DNA of 62,737 nt. Origin: Faecalicoccus pleomorphus DSM 20574 (GTDB taxonomy: Bacteria > Bacillota_I > Bacilli_A > Erysipelotrichales > Erysipelotrichaceae). The notes beneath the pieces are model-generated. The model had not been told where the DNA came from. It was given only the letters and a program-made list of their open reading frames with translations, and did no database searches. Location: NCBI RefSeq assembly GCF_000420345.1, contig NZ_ATUT01000013.1, positions 1-62,737 of the forward strand, in the 5' to 3' direction. The translations under genes and the position numbers were made by a program. Each line of letters begins with the position of its first letter. The stretch's first letter is position 1. This document shows positions 26,254 to 35,886 of the stretch, one piece after another.

Positions 26254-27150
26254 ATGACAAAAGGACTTATTTTCAACATACAAAAATTTTCGATTCATGA
26301 TGGACCCGGTATTCGAACTACGATTTTTTTAAAAGGCTGCCCTTTGCGCTGTAAGTGGTGTGCCAATCCTGAAAGCCAAAGCGCCAATGTTCAAATCTTA
26401 TGGGATCAAAAGAAATGTGTACAATGTCTTCAGTGTGTAAAAAGTTGTATGCATCAGGCAATTTCATGTAGAGAGGAAGAAATTCATATCGATGAAGAGC
26501 TTTGCCAAGGCTGTCTGAACTGCGTTTCAACGTGTCTTCAAAGTGCACTGTCTAATGAAGGAGAAACAAAGGAAATTGAAGAAATCGTGCGCATTGCCTT
26601 ACAAGATAAAGACTTTTATGAAGAGTCCGGCGGTGGTATCACGATATCCGGCGGGGAAGGGATGTCACAACCAGACTTCTTAAAAGAACTGGTCAAAGAA
26701 TTAAAAAACCACAATTTACATCTGGCGATTGAAACAACCGGTTATATTCCAAAAGAAACCTTTCATGAGCTGGCGCCACTCTTTGATCTGCTCTTATTTG
26801 ATGTCAAACACTATGATACCAACCGCCATTTTGAAGGTACCGGCGTTCACAATGAACAAATTATCAACAACTTAAAATGGGCCTTTCATCAAGGTCTGGA
26901 AATCCTTCCCCGTATTCCGGTTATCCCCAGCTTTAACAATTCCATCCAAGATGCCGCCGGTTTAGCTTCTTTGTTGACGGAAATCGGGTTAAAAAAAGTA
27001 CAACTTCTTCCATTTCATCAATTTGGAGAACGAAAATATGAAATGATGCATAAAGAATATGCCTATAAAAATGTCAAGGCACTGCAGAAAGAAGATTTAA
27101 CGGAATATCAAAATGAATTCATAAAAAAAGGCTTAGATTGTTTTTTCTAA
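26254..27150 (+). CDS. Glycyl-radical enzyme activating protein (radical SAM, extra Fe-S domain)
   Basis: 298 residues. The radical SAM cluster is bound by CPLRCKWC (CxxxCxxC, ~29-36). An inserted ferredoxin-like module with two CxxCxxC...C groups (CVQCLQCVKSC and CQGCLNCVSTC, ~53-100) marks activases of the glycerol-dehydratase/CutD/YbiY type and is absent from PflA. GGGITISGGEGMSQ is the SAM-binding region. It installs the radical on Gly779 of the divergently encoded enzyme. Only a few bases separate the predicted transcription start from the ATG. Its stop overlaps the convergent DeoR gene by four bases. Confidence 0.95.
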   Translation: MTKGLIFNIQKFSIHDGPGIRTTIFLKGCPLRCKWCANPESQSANVQILWDQKKCVQCLQCVKSCMHQAISCREEEIHIDEELCQGCLNCVSTCLQSALSNEGETKEIEEIVRIALQDKDFYEESGGGITISGGEGMSQPDFLKELVKELKNHNLHLAIETTGYIPKETFHELAPLFDLLLFDVKHYDTNRHFEGTGVHNEQIINNLKWAFHQGLEILPRIPVIPSFNNSIQDAAGLASLLTEIGLKKVQLLPFHQFGERKYEMMHKEYAYKNVKALQKEDLTEYQNEFIKKGLDCFF

Positions 27151-27156
27151 GCCTTT
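27127..27156. terminator. Two-way terminator shared by activase and DeoR genes
   Basis: AAAGGCTTAGA and TCTAAGCCTTT pair around a T-rich loop. Both stop codons fall inside the hairpin. Confidence 0.7.
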
Positions 27157-27893
27157 ATAATTTCTACTTTTTGTTCCAATAAATATTGTTCCTGTTCCAA
27201 AGGAATATCCGGATTGGTAATCAACATATGAATTCGATTGGTGGCGATCAAAGATACATTGCCTTTCTGATAAAACTTGGAGGAATCTGTCACCACTATG
27301 ACTTTTTCCACTTGTTTAGCCATATCTTGTACCGCAACACTTCGCATATAATCATTTCCAGTAAATCCGGTACGAATACTAAAACCATCTGTGCCGATAA
27401 ACAATTTATCCGCAAAATAAGCCTGCGCACATTGCGCCGTCATCGGTCCTACCATGACCTGCGATTCCTTTTGATAGTTTCCACCCAGAAGAACGATTTG
27501 AACATTTTCGATCTTGCGCACATAGTCGGCAATAAAAGCCGAGTTGGTTACGATCGTTACATCCTTTTTTGTCTGTGCGATTTCCACTGCCAACAAAGCA
27601 CAACAGGATCCACTTTCAATAAAGATCGTTTCCCCATCTTCAACCAGTTGTGCGGCTCTTTTTACGATCTGCATCTTCTGTTCAAAATGAAAGGCAAGCC
27701 TTTTATTAATATCATCACTGTTATTAAGCGTGGCATATCCATGTTCACGAACCAACATCCCACTTTGTTCCAGGGCAATCAGATCTTTTCGAATCGTTAC
27801 CTGTGAAACATTTAAAAGCGTGGAAAGGCGCGAGACTTCCATTTTATGATATCGACTTAATAACTCTAATATTTTCGCATGTCTTTCGTTCAT
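27147..27893 (-). CDS. DeoR-family transcriptional regulator
   Basis: 248 residues with an N-terminal DeoR helix-turn-helix (LSTLLNVSQVTIRKDL, ~20-35) and a C-terminal DeoRC sugar-phosphate-sensing domain (ETIFIESGSCCALLA, TIVTNSAFIADYV, LLGGNYQKESQVMVGP, FIGTDGFSIRTGFTGND). Such proteins usually bind phosphorylated sugars or polyols. Its place beside the glycyl-radical enzyme and activase suggests it controls them, perhaps at the palindrome at 26196, which would hint at a sugar or polyol-derived substrate. Confidence 0.9.
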   Translation of the reverse strand: MNERHAKILELLSRYHKMEVSRLSTLLNVSQVTIRKDLIALEQSGMLVREHGYATLNNSDDINKRLAFHFEQKMQIVKRAAQLVEDGETIFIESGSCCALLAVEIAQTKKDVTIVTNSAFIADYVRKIENVQIVLLGGNYQKESQVMVGPMTAQCAQAYFADKLFIGTDGFSIRTGFTGNDYMRSVAVQDMAKQVEKVIVVTDSSKFYQKGNVSLIATNRIHMLITNPDIPLEQEQYLLEQKVEIIKA

Positions 27894-27941
27894 ACGATAA
27901 GAATACCATTATCTTCTTTTAAAAACAACGAAGAGTCTTTT

Positions 27942-29306
27942 CTAGGAAGCCTTTAGGCGATGCATCCACTTTTTACGAAGGAGTCGAAATAAAAAGAGAA
28001 TGCCACGAACATTAAGCTCCAGCGCCATCGCAAACCAGACGCCCGGTAAGCCATAATGACCGGCTAAACCGGCTGCCAAAGGAATACGAACCAGCCACAT
28101 ACTGATAAGATTCATCAAAGAGGAAGACAGTGTATCCCCAGCTCCCTGCAAAACACCAGCCACGACAACGCTGGCTCCATACATCGGTTCGGCAAAAGCT
28201 TCTATACGAAGGATCTGTACCCCTAAAGCGATGATCTGCGCATCAGGAGTTAATAAATGCATCATCAAAGGTGAACCAAAATACATAAACAAGCCAGAAC
28301 AAGTCATCAAGCCAACGCCTAATGCCGTAGTCAACGTGCCCAAGCGAAAGGTCAAATCTTGTCTTTTGGCACCAATACTTTGTCCAATCAATGTAACGGC
28401 AGCACTTTGTACTCCATACCCCGGCATGTAACATAAACTTTCAGCCGTGATCCCAAAACTGTTGGCCGCAATCGCAATCGTCCCAAGAGGTGATACGATA
28501 CGGGTAAATGCCACATAAGCGCTGCTTGTCACAAAGCGATCCAATCCTACCGGAAGACCAATCTGCATGGCTCTTTGAATCGTATGTCGATCAAAGCACA
28601 GCTTTTCCCCTTTATGAAGCTTTAAAATATCACTTTTATAAAACAAAAATCCACACAACAATAACGACACGACCAACTGAGAACAGCCCGTACCGATACT
28701 GGCACCCATGACGCCCAGATTCAAATAAAAGATAAAAAATAAGTTAAAGAAAACATCCAACAGACACATCAGGATATTCAATAAACTGGGCACTTTCATA
28801 TTTCCGGATGCCTGCAGCATCCCTGTGGCGATGTAGTTCAGCTGTTGAAAGGGCAAAAAAAGGGCAAACACAAAAAAATAGTAATATGCATTTTGAACAA
28901 TTTCCGGTGTTCCTTTTAACCATATTGGTAACGAAGAAGAAATCAGACATCCAATCAAGCTTAAAACCAGGGCAAAAGCCAAACCGATCACAAAGCCCTG
29001 CTTCATGATATTTCGTGCCTTACTAAATTGTTTGGCTCCAATGGCATGAGCCACCTGAACACTAAAACCGGTAATACCGGAAAAACAAATTCCGCCAAAC
29101 ATCCATGTTGTACTGGATACTAACCCAATACTGGCAGAGGCATTGGCACCCAGGCTTCCCACCATACTGGCATCAATATACTGCATCACGGTACTGGAAA
29201 TCTGGGAAAGGATGGCCGGCAATGCCAGTAAAAATATCATCTTGATCTGATCAGATGTGTGTAACGTTTCTCCATTTCGAAGCTTGGATAAATACTGATT
29301 CTGCAT
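27942..29306 (-). CDS. MATE-family efflux transporter
   Basis: 454 residues with about twelve membrane segments in two related halves, fitting the MatE domain pair; cation-coupled export of drugs or metabolites. Typical stretches are ALPAILSQISSTVMQYIDASMVGSLG at the start of the first half and GLPVGLDRFVTSSAYVAFTRIVSPLG at the start of the second. The start at 29306 (MQNQYLSKL) is set by an AGGAGAAAGG ribosome site; the frame stays open upstream but without support. Divergent from the small membrane gene at 29352. Substrate unknown. Confidence 0.93.
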   Translation of the reverse strand: MQNQYLSKLRNGETLHTSDQIKMIFLLALPAILSQISSTVMQYIDASMVGSLGANASASIGLVSSTTWMFGGICFSGITGFSVQVAHAIGAKQFSKARNIMKQGFVIGLAFALVLSLIGCLISSSLPIWLKGTPEIVQNAYYYFFVFALFLPFQQLNYIATGMLQASGNMKVPSLLNILMCLLDVFFNLFFIFYLNLGVMGASIGTGCSQLVVSLLLCGFLFYKSDILKLHKGEKLCFDRHTIQRAMQIGLPVGLDRFVTSSAYVAFTRIVSPLGTIAIAANSFGITAESLCYMPGYGVQSAAVTLIGQSIGAKRQDLTFRLGTLTTALGVGLMTCSGLFMYFGSPLMMHLLTPDAQIIALGVQILRIEAFAEPMYGASVVVAGVLQGAGDTLSSSLMNLISMWLVRIPLAAGLAGHYGLPGVWFAMALELNVRGILFLFRLLRKKWMHRLKAS

Positions 29307-29351
29307 ACCTTTCTCCTTTCTTTTGATACTTTCCCGATTTATAATACAGAT

Positions 29352-29714
29352 ATGGCTAAGATCTTTATCGCAAAACTGGACGCAGATACAAAACACAAAA
29401 TCTGTCACAAAGAACTGTCCTTAGAACAGTTAAAATTTATATATTCCATTTTACTTAAGGAACAAAAACGCAAACATAAAGCCTTTCAAGCTGCCGTTTG
29501 TTTGACTCTTTTGATTTTGGCAATCTTACTGATCCTTACTTTTTTTCTCAGTGAAAAACCAGATATATTATGGATTTGTTTTGCCATGTTGGCTGCTATG
29601 CTAGTTCTTGTTTTTATCCTGGTTTGGTTTCTATCGATGGGATATTTAAAGCTTCAATTCAATCATCTGATTCAAAAACACTATGCCGAATATGCCAATC
29701 TATTAAAGCTGTAA
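29352..29714 (+). CDS. Small two-helix membrane protein, unknown
   Basis: 120 residues, unrecognised. A charged helical N-terminal ~45 residues is followed by two membrane segments (about 47-66 and 74-96) and a short cytoplasmic tail. TATAAT lies only six bases before the ATG and no ribosome site is visible, so the mRNA may be leaderless. The 3' end overlaps the convergent FMN-protein gene by 12 bases. Divergently placed against the MATE exporter. Confidence 0.6.
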   Translation: MAKIFIAKLDADTKHKICHKELSLEQLKFIYSILLKEQKRKHKAFQAAVCLTLLILAILLILTFFLSEKPDILWICFAMLAAMLVLVFILVWFLSMGYLKLQFNHLIQKHYAEYANLLKL

Positions 29715-30176
29715 TCCATCTTCCACCAGTTCAATTCCTTGTTTTCCCGTGCATGTTGCCGGTTCTAAAACCAAGATCAGAAACTGATTCCAAAATCGAT
29801 CAATTTCGTCTTGTGGATCCATATCTGGGGCATACTTTTTTGCTAAGTGCGTAATCGCATTCCTTTTTTCATGCTCGTCTGCCACTGTGATTTTTCCTTG
29901 AACAATGACACTTTTATATTTTGTCGTAAATTTTTCTGGTAAAATCTCATCTTTATCAATGACACAAAAAGAAGCATTTGGATTCTGGTTCAGCAGTTCT
30001 AATTTATACCCTTCCAAAGCCACATGAAAATAAAGCTTTTGGTTGGCATAAACATAGCTTAATGGCACCGCATATGGTTTTTGATCCATGCCGCATAAAG
30101 CCAAAACTCCCGATGTATTTCTCTTCAAAATCTCTAACGTTTCTTCTTTTGGTAGTTCCTGCCTTGTTCTTCTCAT
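29703..30176 (-). CDS. Pyridoxamine-phosphate-oxidase-like FMN-binding protein
   Basis: A split-barrel flavoprotein of 157 residues in the NimA/PNPOx-like group: GVLALCGMDQKPYAVPLSYVY, LYFHVALEGYKLELL and SVIVQGKITV are the strands that hold FMN. Relatives reduce nitroimidazoles or act as general reductases; the role here is open. It begins inside the end of the M3 peptidase gene with an ATGA overlap, so the two are translationally coupled. Confidence 0.88.
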   Translation of the reverse strand: MRRTRQELPKEETLEILKRNTSGVLALCGMDQKPYAVPLSYVYANQKLYFHVALEGYKLELLNQNPNASFCVIDKDEILPEKFTTKYKSVIVQGKITVADEHEKRNAITHLAKKYAPDMDPQDEIDRFWNQFLILVLEPATCTGKQGIELVEDGLQL

Positions 30177-31870
30177 TGTAGTTCCTCATCGGTAATCGCA
30201 TTCAATGCGTTCTGTACTTCTTTCATTGCTTCATTCAGGCAACCTTCTTCAAAAGGACTCTTTAAGTTTGCAGCCTGCACGATTTTTCGGAAAGGAAGAC
30301 TGCCACCCAATTTACAGATTTTTTTATAATCCTTTAATGTATTTGGATCCCTTTTTTGAGCCCGGCTCCAAAACTGTAAAGCACAGACCTGTGCCAGTGT
30401 ATAGTCGATGTAATAAAACGGATCCATAAAGATATGAAGCTGTCGCATCCACCAGCCACCTCTTTCCAACACAGCAATTTCATCATAGTTTTTGTGTGGC
30501 AAATACATCTTCTCCAACTTTCTCCATGTTTCCATACGCTTGGTATGCGTATATTCTGGATGGGCATAGATTTCATGTTGGAAGTGATCTACCAAAACTC
30601 CATAAGGTAAAAATTTGATGGCATCGCTTAAATGCTGAAAATAAAATTTTCTGGTATCTTCTTTAAAGAAGTCTTTCATCCAGGGATATGTCAAAAACTC
30701 CATGGACATGGAATGAATCTCTGCACTCTCGCTGGTTGGCCAGATACAATCCGACGGAAAAATATCACGGGAAGCATATGCCTGGTAAGCATGACCAGCC
30801 TCATGCGTGAGAGTTTCTACATCTGAACTGGTTTGATTGAAGTTCGCAAAGATAAACGGTGCACCATATGTATCAAAAGATGTGCAATATCCACCGGCAG
30901 CCTTACCCGGTTTGCTTTCCAAATCCATTAGTTTATGATCTACCATAAATTGAAAGAATTCACCGGTATCTTTATCAAGTTCCTGATACATATGCAGTGC
31001 AATTTCTACCATAGTCCTGGCATCCTGCTTAGGTGTTGGGTTTCCGCTTTGAAACTCCACCTTTTCATCCCATGCATATAACGCATCCAGTCCCAGTCTT
31101 TTTTGTTGGCGCGCAAAAAGAGAAGTCGTAACCGGTACGACCGTGTCCAATACCTGTTTGCGATACATTTGAACATCCTCTTTCGTATAATCAAAACGAT
31201 ACATGCGATAGTATCCCATTTCTGTATAGTCTTTATATCCCAGCTTCTGTGCCATCTTTGTTCGTATCTTTACCAAAGAATCAAAAATCTTACCTAATTC
31301 TTCCTCATGTTTCTCAAACCATCCCCAGTATGCTTTTGTAGCTTTTTTTCGCATAGAGCGATTGCTTGCCTTCATGAATGGTTCTAATTCGGACAAAGTA
31401 CGCTTTTTTCCTTCAAATTCAATTTGCGCACTGGCAACCAGCTGTTGATACTGACTGGAATATTGATTTTCCTTTTGGAGCTCTTCAATGATGTCTGGAG
31501 AAAAACATTTTTTATCAAATTCTTTAGCCAGAAAATAAGTAGAAGGAATTTCCTTTTCCAATTCTTTTCGATACGGACTTTCCAGAATCACATTAGAAAT
31601 ACGAACCAGATCTTCCTGTAAGATTGGTGCAATTTCATCAATATGCTCCTGTTCTTTCTTATAATATTCATTCCTTGTATCAATCGTATGACGAACTTCA
31701 CACAAACTAAATTGTGTATAAAGCTCTTTTTTGTACGCATCTAAATCTTTAAAGGCTTGTTTAAAAGAAGCATAATCTTCTGCGTTCATCAACCGTTTTT
31801 CTATTTTGACAAGTGTATCTTTTGCCTGTTTGACATCAATTGTATGATATGGATATTCACTGAATTTCAT
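30173..31870 (-). CDS. M3-family oligoendopeptidase
   Basis: Zinc metallopeptidase of 565 residues, the usual length of the smaller M3 oligoendopeptidases (PepF-like). The active site is HEAGHAYQ (HExxH form) near residue ~350, with the third ligand Glu in SESAEIHSMSMEF. There is no signal peptide, so it is cytoplasmic peptide breakdown. The start at 31870 (MKFSEYPYHT) follows a GGGAGG ribosome site; a longer reading frame upstream has no support. Confidence 0.95.
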   Translation of the reverse strand: MKFSEYPYHTIDVKQAKDTLVKIEKRLMNAEDYASFKQAFKDLDAYKKELYTQFSLCEVRHTIDTRNEYYKKEQEHIDEIAPILQEDLVRISNVILESPYRKELEKEIPSTYFLAKEFDKKCFSPDIIEELQKENQYSSQYQQLVASAQIEFEGKKRTLSELEPFMKASNRSMRKKATKAYWGWFEKHEEELGKIFDSLVKIRTKMAQKLGYKDYTEMGYYRMYRFDYTKEDVQMYRKQVLDTVVPVTTSLFARQQKRLGLDALYAWDEKVEFQSGNPTPKQDARTMVEIALHMYQELDKDTGEFFQFMVDHKLMDLESKPGKAAGGYCTSFDTYGAPFIFANFNQTSSDVETLTHEAGHAYQAYASRDIFPSDCIWPTSESAEIHSMSMEFLTYPWMKDFFKEDTRKFYFQHLSDAIKFLPYGVLVDHFQHEIYAHPEYTHTKRMETWRKLEKMYLPHKNYDEIAVLERGGWWMRQLHIFMDPFYYIDYTLAQVCALQFWSRAQKRDPNTLKDYKKICKLGGSLPFRKIVQAANLKSPFEEGCLNEAMKEVQNALNAITDEELQ

Positions 31871-31983
31871 GTGTTTGCCTCCCTGCGATTCATTCAACGG
31901 AACCATTTTATCACTTTTAAATACAGAATAAAATTTTGTGATCATGGATTGTGTTAGAATAAGATACAGACAGGAGGGATCCT

Positions 31984-32565
31984 ATGTTGTCCATGCATAA
32001 GGTTCGAGGTCATCTGAAAACGATCAATCAACATAAAGCCAAAGTTACACAGCTTTGTTTTCGCTGTCATTTGTATAAGCAGGGGATTTTGCACGATCTC
32101 AGTAAATACACTTGGACAGAATTAAAAACAGGCTTTACTTACTTTCAAGGCTTTCGTTCCCCTATCGATGCCCAGAAAGAAGACATAGGTTATTCTTTAA
32201 GCTGGCTGCATCATAAAGGGCGTAATAAACATCACTGGGAATACTGGTTAGATAATGGACCAAATGGAGTCCATCCGGTAAAGATGCCGGTCAATTATGT
32301 CATCGAGATGTTTTGTGATCGTGTCGCCGCCAGTATGATCTATCAAAAAGATCAATATACCAACCACAGTGCTCTGGATTATTACATGCAAGGTAGAAAT
32401 CGCATCATGATCCATCCGGATACAGACCGACTAATTCTCTTTCTTCTACAATATCTGGCAAATCATGGATTGGATGATACGATCGATTTTATCGTTCATC
32501 GTGTACGAAAAGAAGGATATTCCATTTTAGAAGACAAAACAGGCTCCTCCTCAAAACAAAATTGA
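31984..32565 (+). CDS. DUF5662-family protein
   Basis: 193 residues, predicted soluble and largely helical. The spaced HDLSKYTWTE, WLHHKGRNKHHWEYW and CDRVAASMIY motifs are rich in His and Asp and match a conserved family of unknown function (DUF5662), possibly metal-binding like HD-type proteins; that role is inference. An AGGAGG ribosome site supports the start at 31984. Convergent with the alcohol dehydrogenase remnant, sharing a terminator. Confidence 0.85.
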   Translation: MLSMHKVRGHLKTINQHKAKVTQLCFRCHLYKQGILHDLSKYTWTELKTGFTYFQGFRSPIDAQKEDIGYSLSWLHHKGRNKHHWEYWLDNGPNGVHPVKMPVNYVIEMFCDRVAASMIYQKDQYTNHSALDYYMQGRNRIMIHPDTDRLILFLLQYLANHGLDDTIDFIVHRVRKEGYSILEDKTGSSSKQN

Positions 32566-32580
32566 GAAAGAGCCTGTTTT
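32536..32580. terminator. Two-way terminator
   Basis: AAAACAGGCTC (32536-32546) pairs with GAGCCTGTTTT (32570-32580), with an inner CTC/GAG pair. T-tracts in both directions serve the DUF5662 and alcohol dehydrogenase genes. Confidence 0.85.
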
Positions 32581-33748
32581 TATAGACAATTTTTAAAGAT
32601 TTCGACAATATCCTGCTCATTTAAAGCAACAAAGGCATTGGATAAACGTCCATTACGATTGGCATGCCTGGCCATTTCTTCAAAGTATATATCATCGATA
32701 CCTAGTTCACTTAAACGCATAGGGATACCCGCCTCTTTGAAAAAATGTTCCAACGCATCGATGCCCGCATAGGCAATCTTTGTTTCATCCTGATCTTCCA
32801 AATTCCAAACTTCTTTGGCAAAACGAACAAATCGCCACGTTACTGAGGGATCTTTTTGAAGAATATAGCGCATCCATGAAGGTGTTAAGATCGCCAGTCC
32901 CACACCGTGCGTAATATCATAGTAAGCGGAAAGCTCATGCTCCATCGCATGACAAGGCCATCCGGTAGAAGCCTTTCCGTATTCCGGAATGCCGGAGCAT
33001 GCTACGGAGGCACAGGCCATCAAATTAGCTCTGGCAGAATAATTATCCGGTTCTTTAAGTACGATTGGTAAATTTTTGATCACCGTTTTTAAAACACCCT
33101 GTGCCAATTCATCCGATAAATCACTGTCTTTTGTTTTTGAGAAGTATCCTTCCATAATATGGCTCATGATATCAGCAGCTCCGGAAGCACTTTGATAGGA
33201 AGAAACACTAAAAGTATAGGTCGGATCACAAATGGAAGCCGTAGGATAGGTAAAAAGTCCTCCAAGTTTTTCTTTTGTTTTTAAATTGGAAATAACACCG
33301 CCGCCATCAAATTCAGAACCAGTAGCACTCAATGTCAAAATATCAACAAGTGGTAATGCCTTTTGAAGATGATCTGACGTTTTGACCATTTCCCATAGAT
33401 CCTCTCCTGGATAATAAACACCGGCCGCAATGGCTTTGGAACAGTCAATGACAGAACCGCCGCCAACTGCCAGAATCACATCAATTTGATGATGCTTACA
33501 AAGTGCAACGCCTTCAACAACGGATTCAATTCGAGGATTAGGCGCAATACCGGATAATTCCACCACCTCAAAGTCACCCGCATCAAGGATTTCTTTGACC
33601 GTATCATACAATCCTGTCTTTTTGATGGAACCACCGCCATATGCCAACAAAACTTTCTTTCCCAATGGTTTTAAAATACTTTCCAGTTGGGAAATCTGGT
33701 TTTCCCAAAATAGATCTTAGTCGGAATATCATGTACATAATTTAGCAC
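32580..33748 (-). pseudogene. Iron-containing (butanol-type) alcohol dehydrogenase with a 5' frameshift
   Basis: The main frame gives 361 residues from an internal TTG (33665): NAD(P)-binding GGGSVIDCSKA, and iron ligands in the helical half (DIMSHIMEG, HAMEHELSAYYDITHG). Compared with the ~388-residue BdhA/YqdH family, the first ~28 residues are missing. They are present upstream in another frame: GTG at 33748 after AAGGAG, then LNYVHDIPTKIYFGK, after which ISQLESILKPLGKK continues in the main frame. One base is missing in the T4 run at 33700-33703 (minus-strand A run). It is either a real null mutation, phase variation or a sequencing error. Confidence 0.85.
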
Positions 33749-33829
33749 TTGTTCTCACTCCTTTTTGACCCTATTTAATCACGGTTCAAAAAGGCTTTTC
33801 AATTTTTATGCTTTATCAAAGTTATTTGA

Positions 33830-35644
33830 TTACTCCACGGTTACTGACTTGGCAAGATTTCTAGGTTTATCGACATCACAGCCTTTTAACACCGCTCCAT
33901 AATAGGCAAAAAGCTGTAAAAGGATAGCGGCTGGTATAGCTGCCAAAGCCGGGTGTACATCCGGAATGCGCAGGACTTTTTGAAATGCATGGGTATCCTG
34001 ATACTGAGTCGTAATCAGTATAACGTTAGCTCCTCTGGCGATGGTTTCTTCAATGTTGGAAATCGTCTTAGAAGCAACTTCTTCCTGTGTCGCAAGCGCT
34101 ATGACCACCGTTCCTTTATCAATTAAGGCAATCGGTCCATGTTTAAGTTCGCCGGCAATATAAGCATCCGCATGGACATAGGAAACCTCTTTTAGCTTTA
34201 AAGCGCCTTCCACAACACTGAAATAATCCAGTCTTCGTCCGATAAAATACGCATCTTTTTGATCTTTTAAACATTGTGCATAATCTTTGACAATTTCTTG
34301 TTGCGCCAACATATCCTTTGTGATTTCCGGAATTCTTTTCAAATCTGCCATCAGTTTAGATACATCTTTAGGCTGGCATCCTAATTTCTCACTCAATGCG
34401 ATCATCAGACATACCAAGAGTACAAGCTGTGTCGTATAAGCTTTTGTGCTCGCCACTGCGATTTCCGGTCCGGCACAAGTATAAAGCGTACAATCCGACT
34501 TACGAGCCAGTGAAGACCCCAATACATTGACAATAGATAACGTCTTTGCCTGTTTTTCCTTTGCCAACTGTAAAGCTGCCAGGGTATCAGCTGTTTCTCC
34601 GGATTGCGACACAAAAATACATAGCGTATCCGAATTCAAATAGTAATTCCCATACCGAAATTCACTGGCTGCCAACGCAAAGGAAGGACAGGCTGGAACC
34701 CATTGACGAAACAGATCTTGCGCAAATGAAGCTGCATTTAAAGCAGTTCCACATGCCAAAAAGTAAACTCTTTCCAGCTTTTCCCAGTTGATATTGATTT
34801 CTTTCAGCTCATCCATTCTCACATCATTATCCACTCGACCACGCAAGGTTTCTGATAGAACATAAGGCTGCTCATGAATCTCTTTTTCCATGAAAGTGTC
34901 ATAACCACCTTTTTGCGCTGCCTGCAGATCGTAAGGAATATGCATCCATTTTTGCTTCTGAAGTTCTCCCTGAAAATCATAGACTTGTATTCCATCGGCT
35001 TTTAACACCGCAATTTGTCCATCCTCTAAACTCAAAATATCTTTGGTGTATTCTAAAACAGCCGGTATATCACTGGCACAAAAACTACCAGATGCACAAT
35101 GTCCGATAATCATAGGGCTTTCCTTTTTGGCAACATAAATCGTATCAGGATCTTGTACAGACACCACACACAAGGCAAAACTTCCTTCTAAATAACGCAC
35201 TGCCTTTTGTAGTGCCGCAAATAGATTTCCTCGATCATAGTAGTCGATCAAATGCACGATGACTTCACTATCGGTTTGCGATAAAAAAGGATATCCCTGT
35301 CGAATCAACTCTTTTTTGATGGCCTGATAATTTTCGATAATACCATTATGTACGATAGAAATCGTGTTCTTCGCATTCGTATGTGGATGTGAATTAAGAT
35401 TACTGGGAATGCCATGCGTAGCCCAGCGCGTATGACCAATCCCGGTTTTCTGTGGATGTGACTCTCCCTTCAACAAGTCTTCCAGCTGACACAAACGCCC
35501 TTTACTTTTAAAGGTATATAATCCATTATCATCTACTAAAGTCACACCGGCTGAATCGTATCCCCGGTATTCGAGTTTGTTTAAACCCTGCATTAAAAAT
35601 GGTAAAGCTTCCCCTTTACCCACGAAACCTGTAATTCCGCACAT
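33830..35644 (-). CDS. glmS: Glutamine-fructose-6-phosphate aminotransferase
   Basis: Makes glucosamine-6-phosphate from fructose-6-phosphate and glutamine, the entry to peptidoglycan and teichoic-acid precursors. The 604 residues start MCGITGF, so Cys is N-terminal after Met removal and is the glutaminase nucleophile; two SIS isomerase domains follow (FLACGTALNAA, FVSQSGETADT; YFIGRRLDYF) and the end DKPRNLAKSVTVE is typical. The start at 35644 is fixed by that Cys and by GGAGGA upstream. The mRNA leader is a glmS ribozyme. Confidence 0.98.
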   Translation of the reverse strand: MCGITGFVGKGEALPFLMQGLNKLEYRGYDSAGVTLVDDNGLYTFKSKGRLCQLEDLLKGESHPQKTGIGHTRWATHGIPSNLNSHPHTNAKNTISIVHNGIIENYQAIKKELIRQGYPFLSQTDSEVIVHLIDYYDRGNLFAALQKAVRYLEGSFALCVVSVQDPDTIYVAKKESPMIIGHCASGSFCASDIPAVLEYTKDILSLEDGQIAVLKADGIQVYDFQGELQKQKWMHIPYDLQAAQKGGYDTFMEKEIHEQPYVLSETLRGRVDNDVRMDELKEININWEKLERVYFLACGTALNAASFAQDLFRQWVPACPSFALAASEFRYGNYYLNSDTLCIFVSQSGETADTLAALQLAKEKQAKTLSIVNVLGSSLARKSDCTLYTCAGPEIAVASTKAYTTQLVLLVCLMIALSEKLGCQPKDVSKLMADLKRIPEITKDMLAQQEIVKDYAQCLKDQKDAYFIGRRLDYFSVVEGALKLKEVSYVHADAYIAGELKHGPIALIDKGTVVIALATQEEVASKTISNIEETIARGANVILITTQYQDTHAFQKVLRIPDVHPALAAIPAAILLQLFAYYGAVLKGCDVDKPRNLAKSVTVE

Positions 35645-35676
35645 GAAAAAAATCCTCCATTTTCTATTCACTTCAT

Positions 35677-35816
35677 GGAGGATACCGAATGGATTTGTTC
35701 AATCTTCACAGACTGTTTTTGTCCATTGTTTCAGGCCGTATCCAGCCTCCAGGTCACCCGCCGAATCTTTCGAAAAACCTGGTCCTCGTCAACTGTAAAA
35801 TTACAGTCCTGGCGCT
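35677..35816 (-). ncRNA. glmS ribozyme-riboswitch
   Basis: On the minus strand the leader carries the conserved core: AGCGCCAGGACTG at the cleavage site (between A35816 and G35815), AGTTGACGAGGA, TTTCGAAAGATTCGGCGG, then the P3/P4 arms, closing with GGATAC pairing with GTATCC near 35680. Glucosamine-6-phosphate triggers self-cleavage and mRNA decay, so product represses glmS. It directly precedes the glmS ribosome site. Confidence 0.95.
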
Positions 35817-35847
35817 TTTCTTTGTATAGACCCCATGAATGCATTCT

Positions 35848-35876
35848 ATTATACGCAAAAAGATAAGCTTTGACAA
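35848..35876 (-). promoter_or_regulatory. glmS promoter
   Basis: The minus strand has TTGTCA, 17 bases, TATAAT, starting transcription about 25 bases before the ribozyme cleavage site. Confidence 0.85.
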
Positions 35877-35886
35877 ATTCCTCCAC

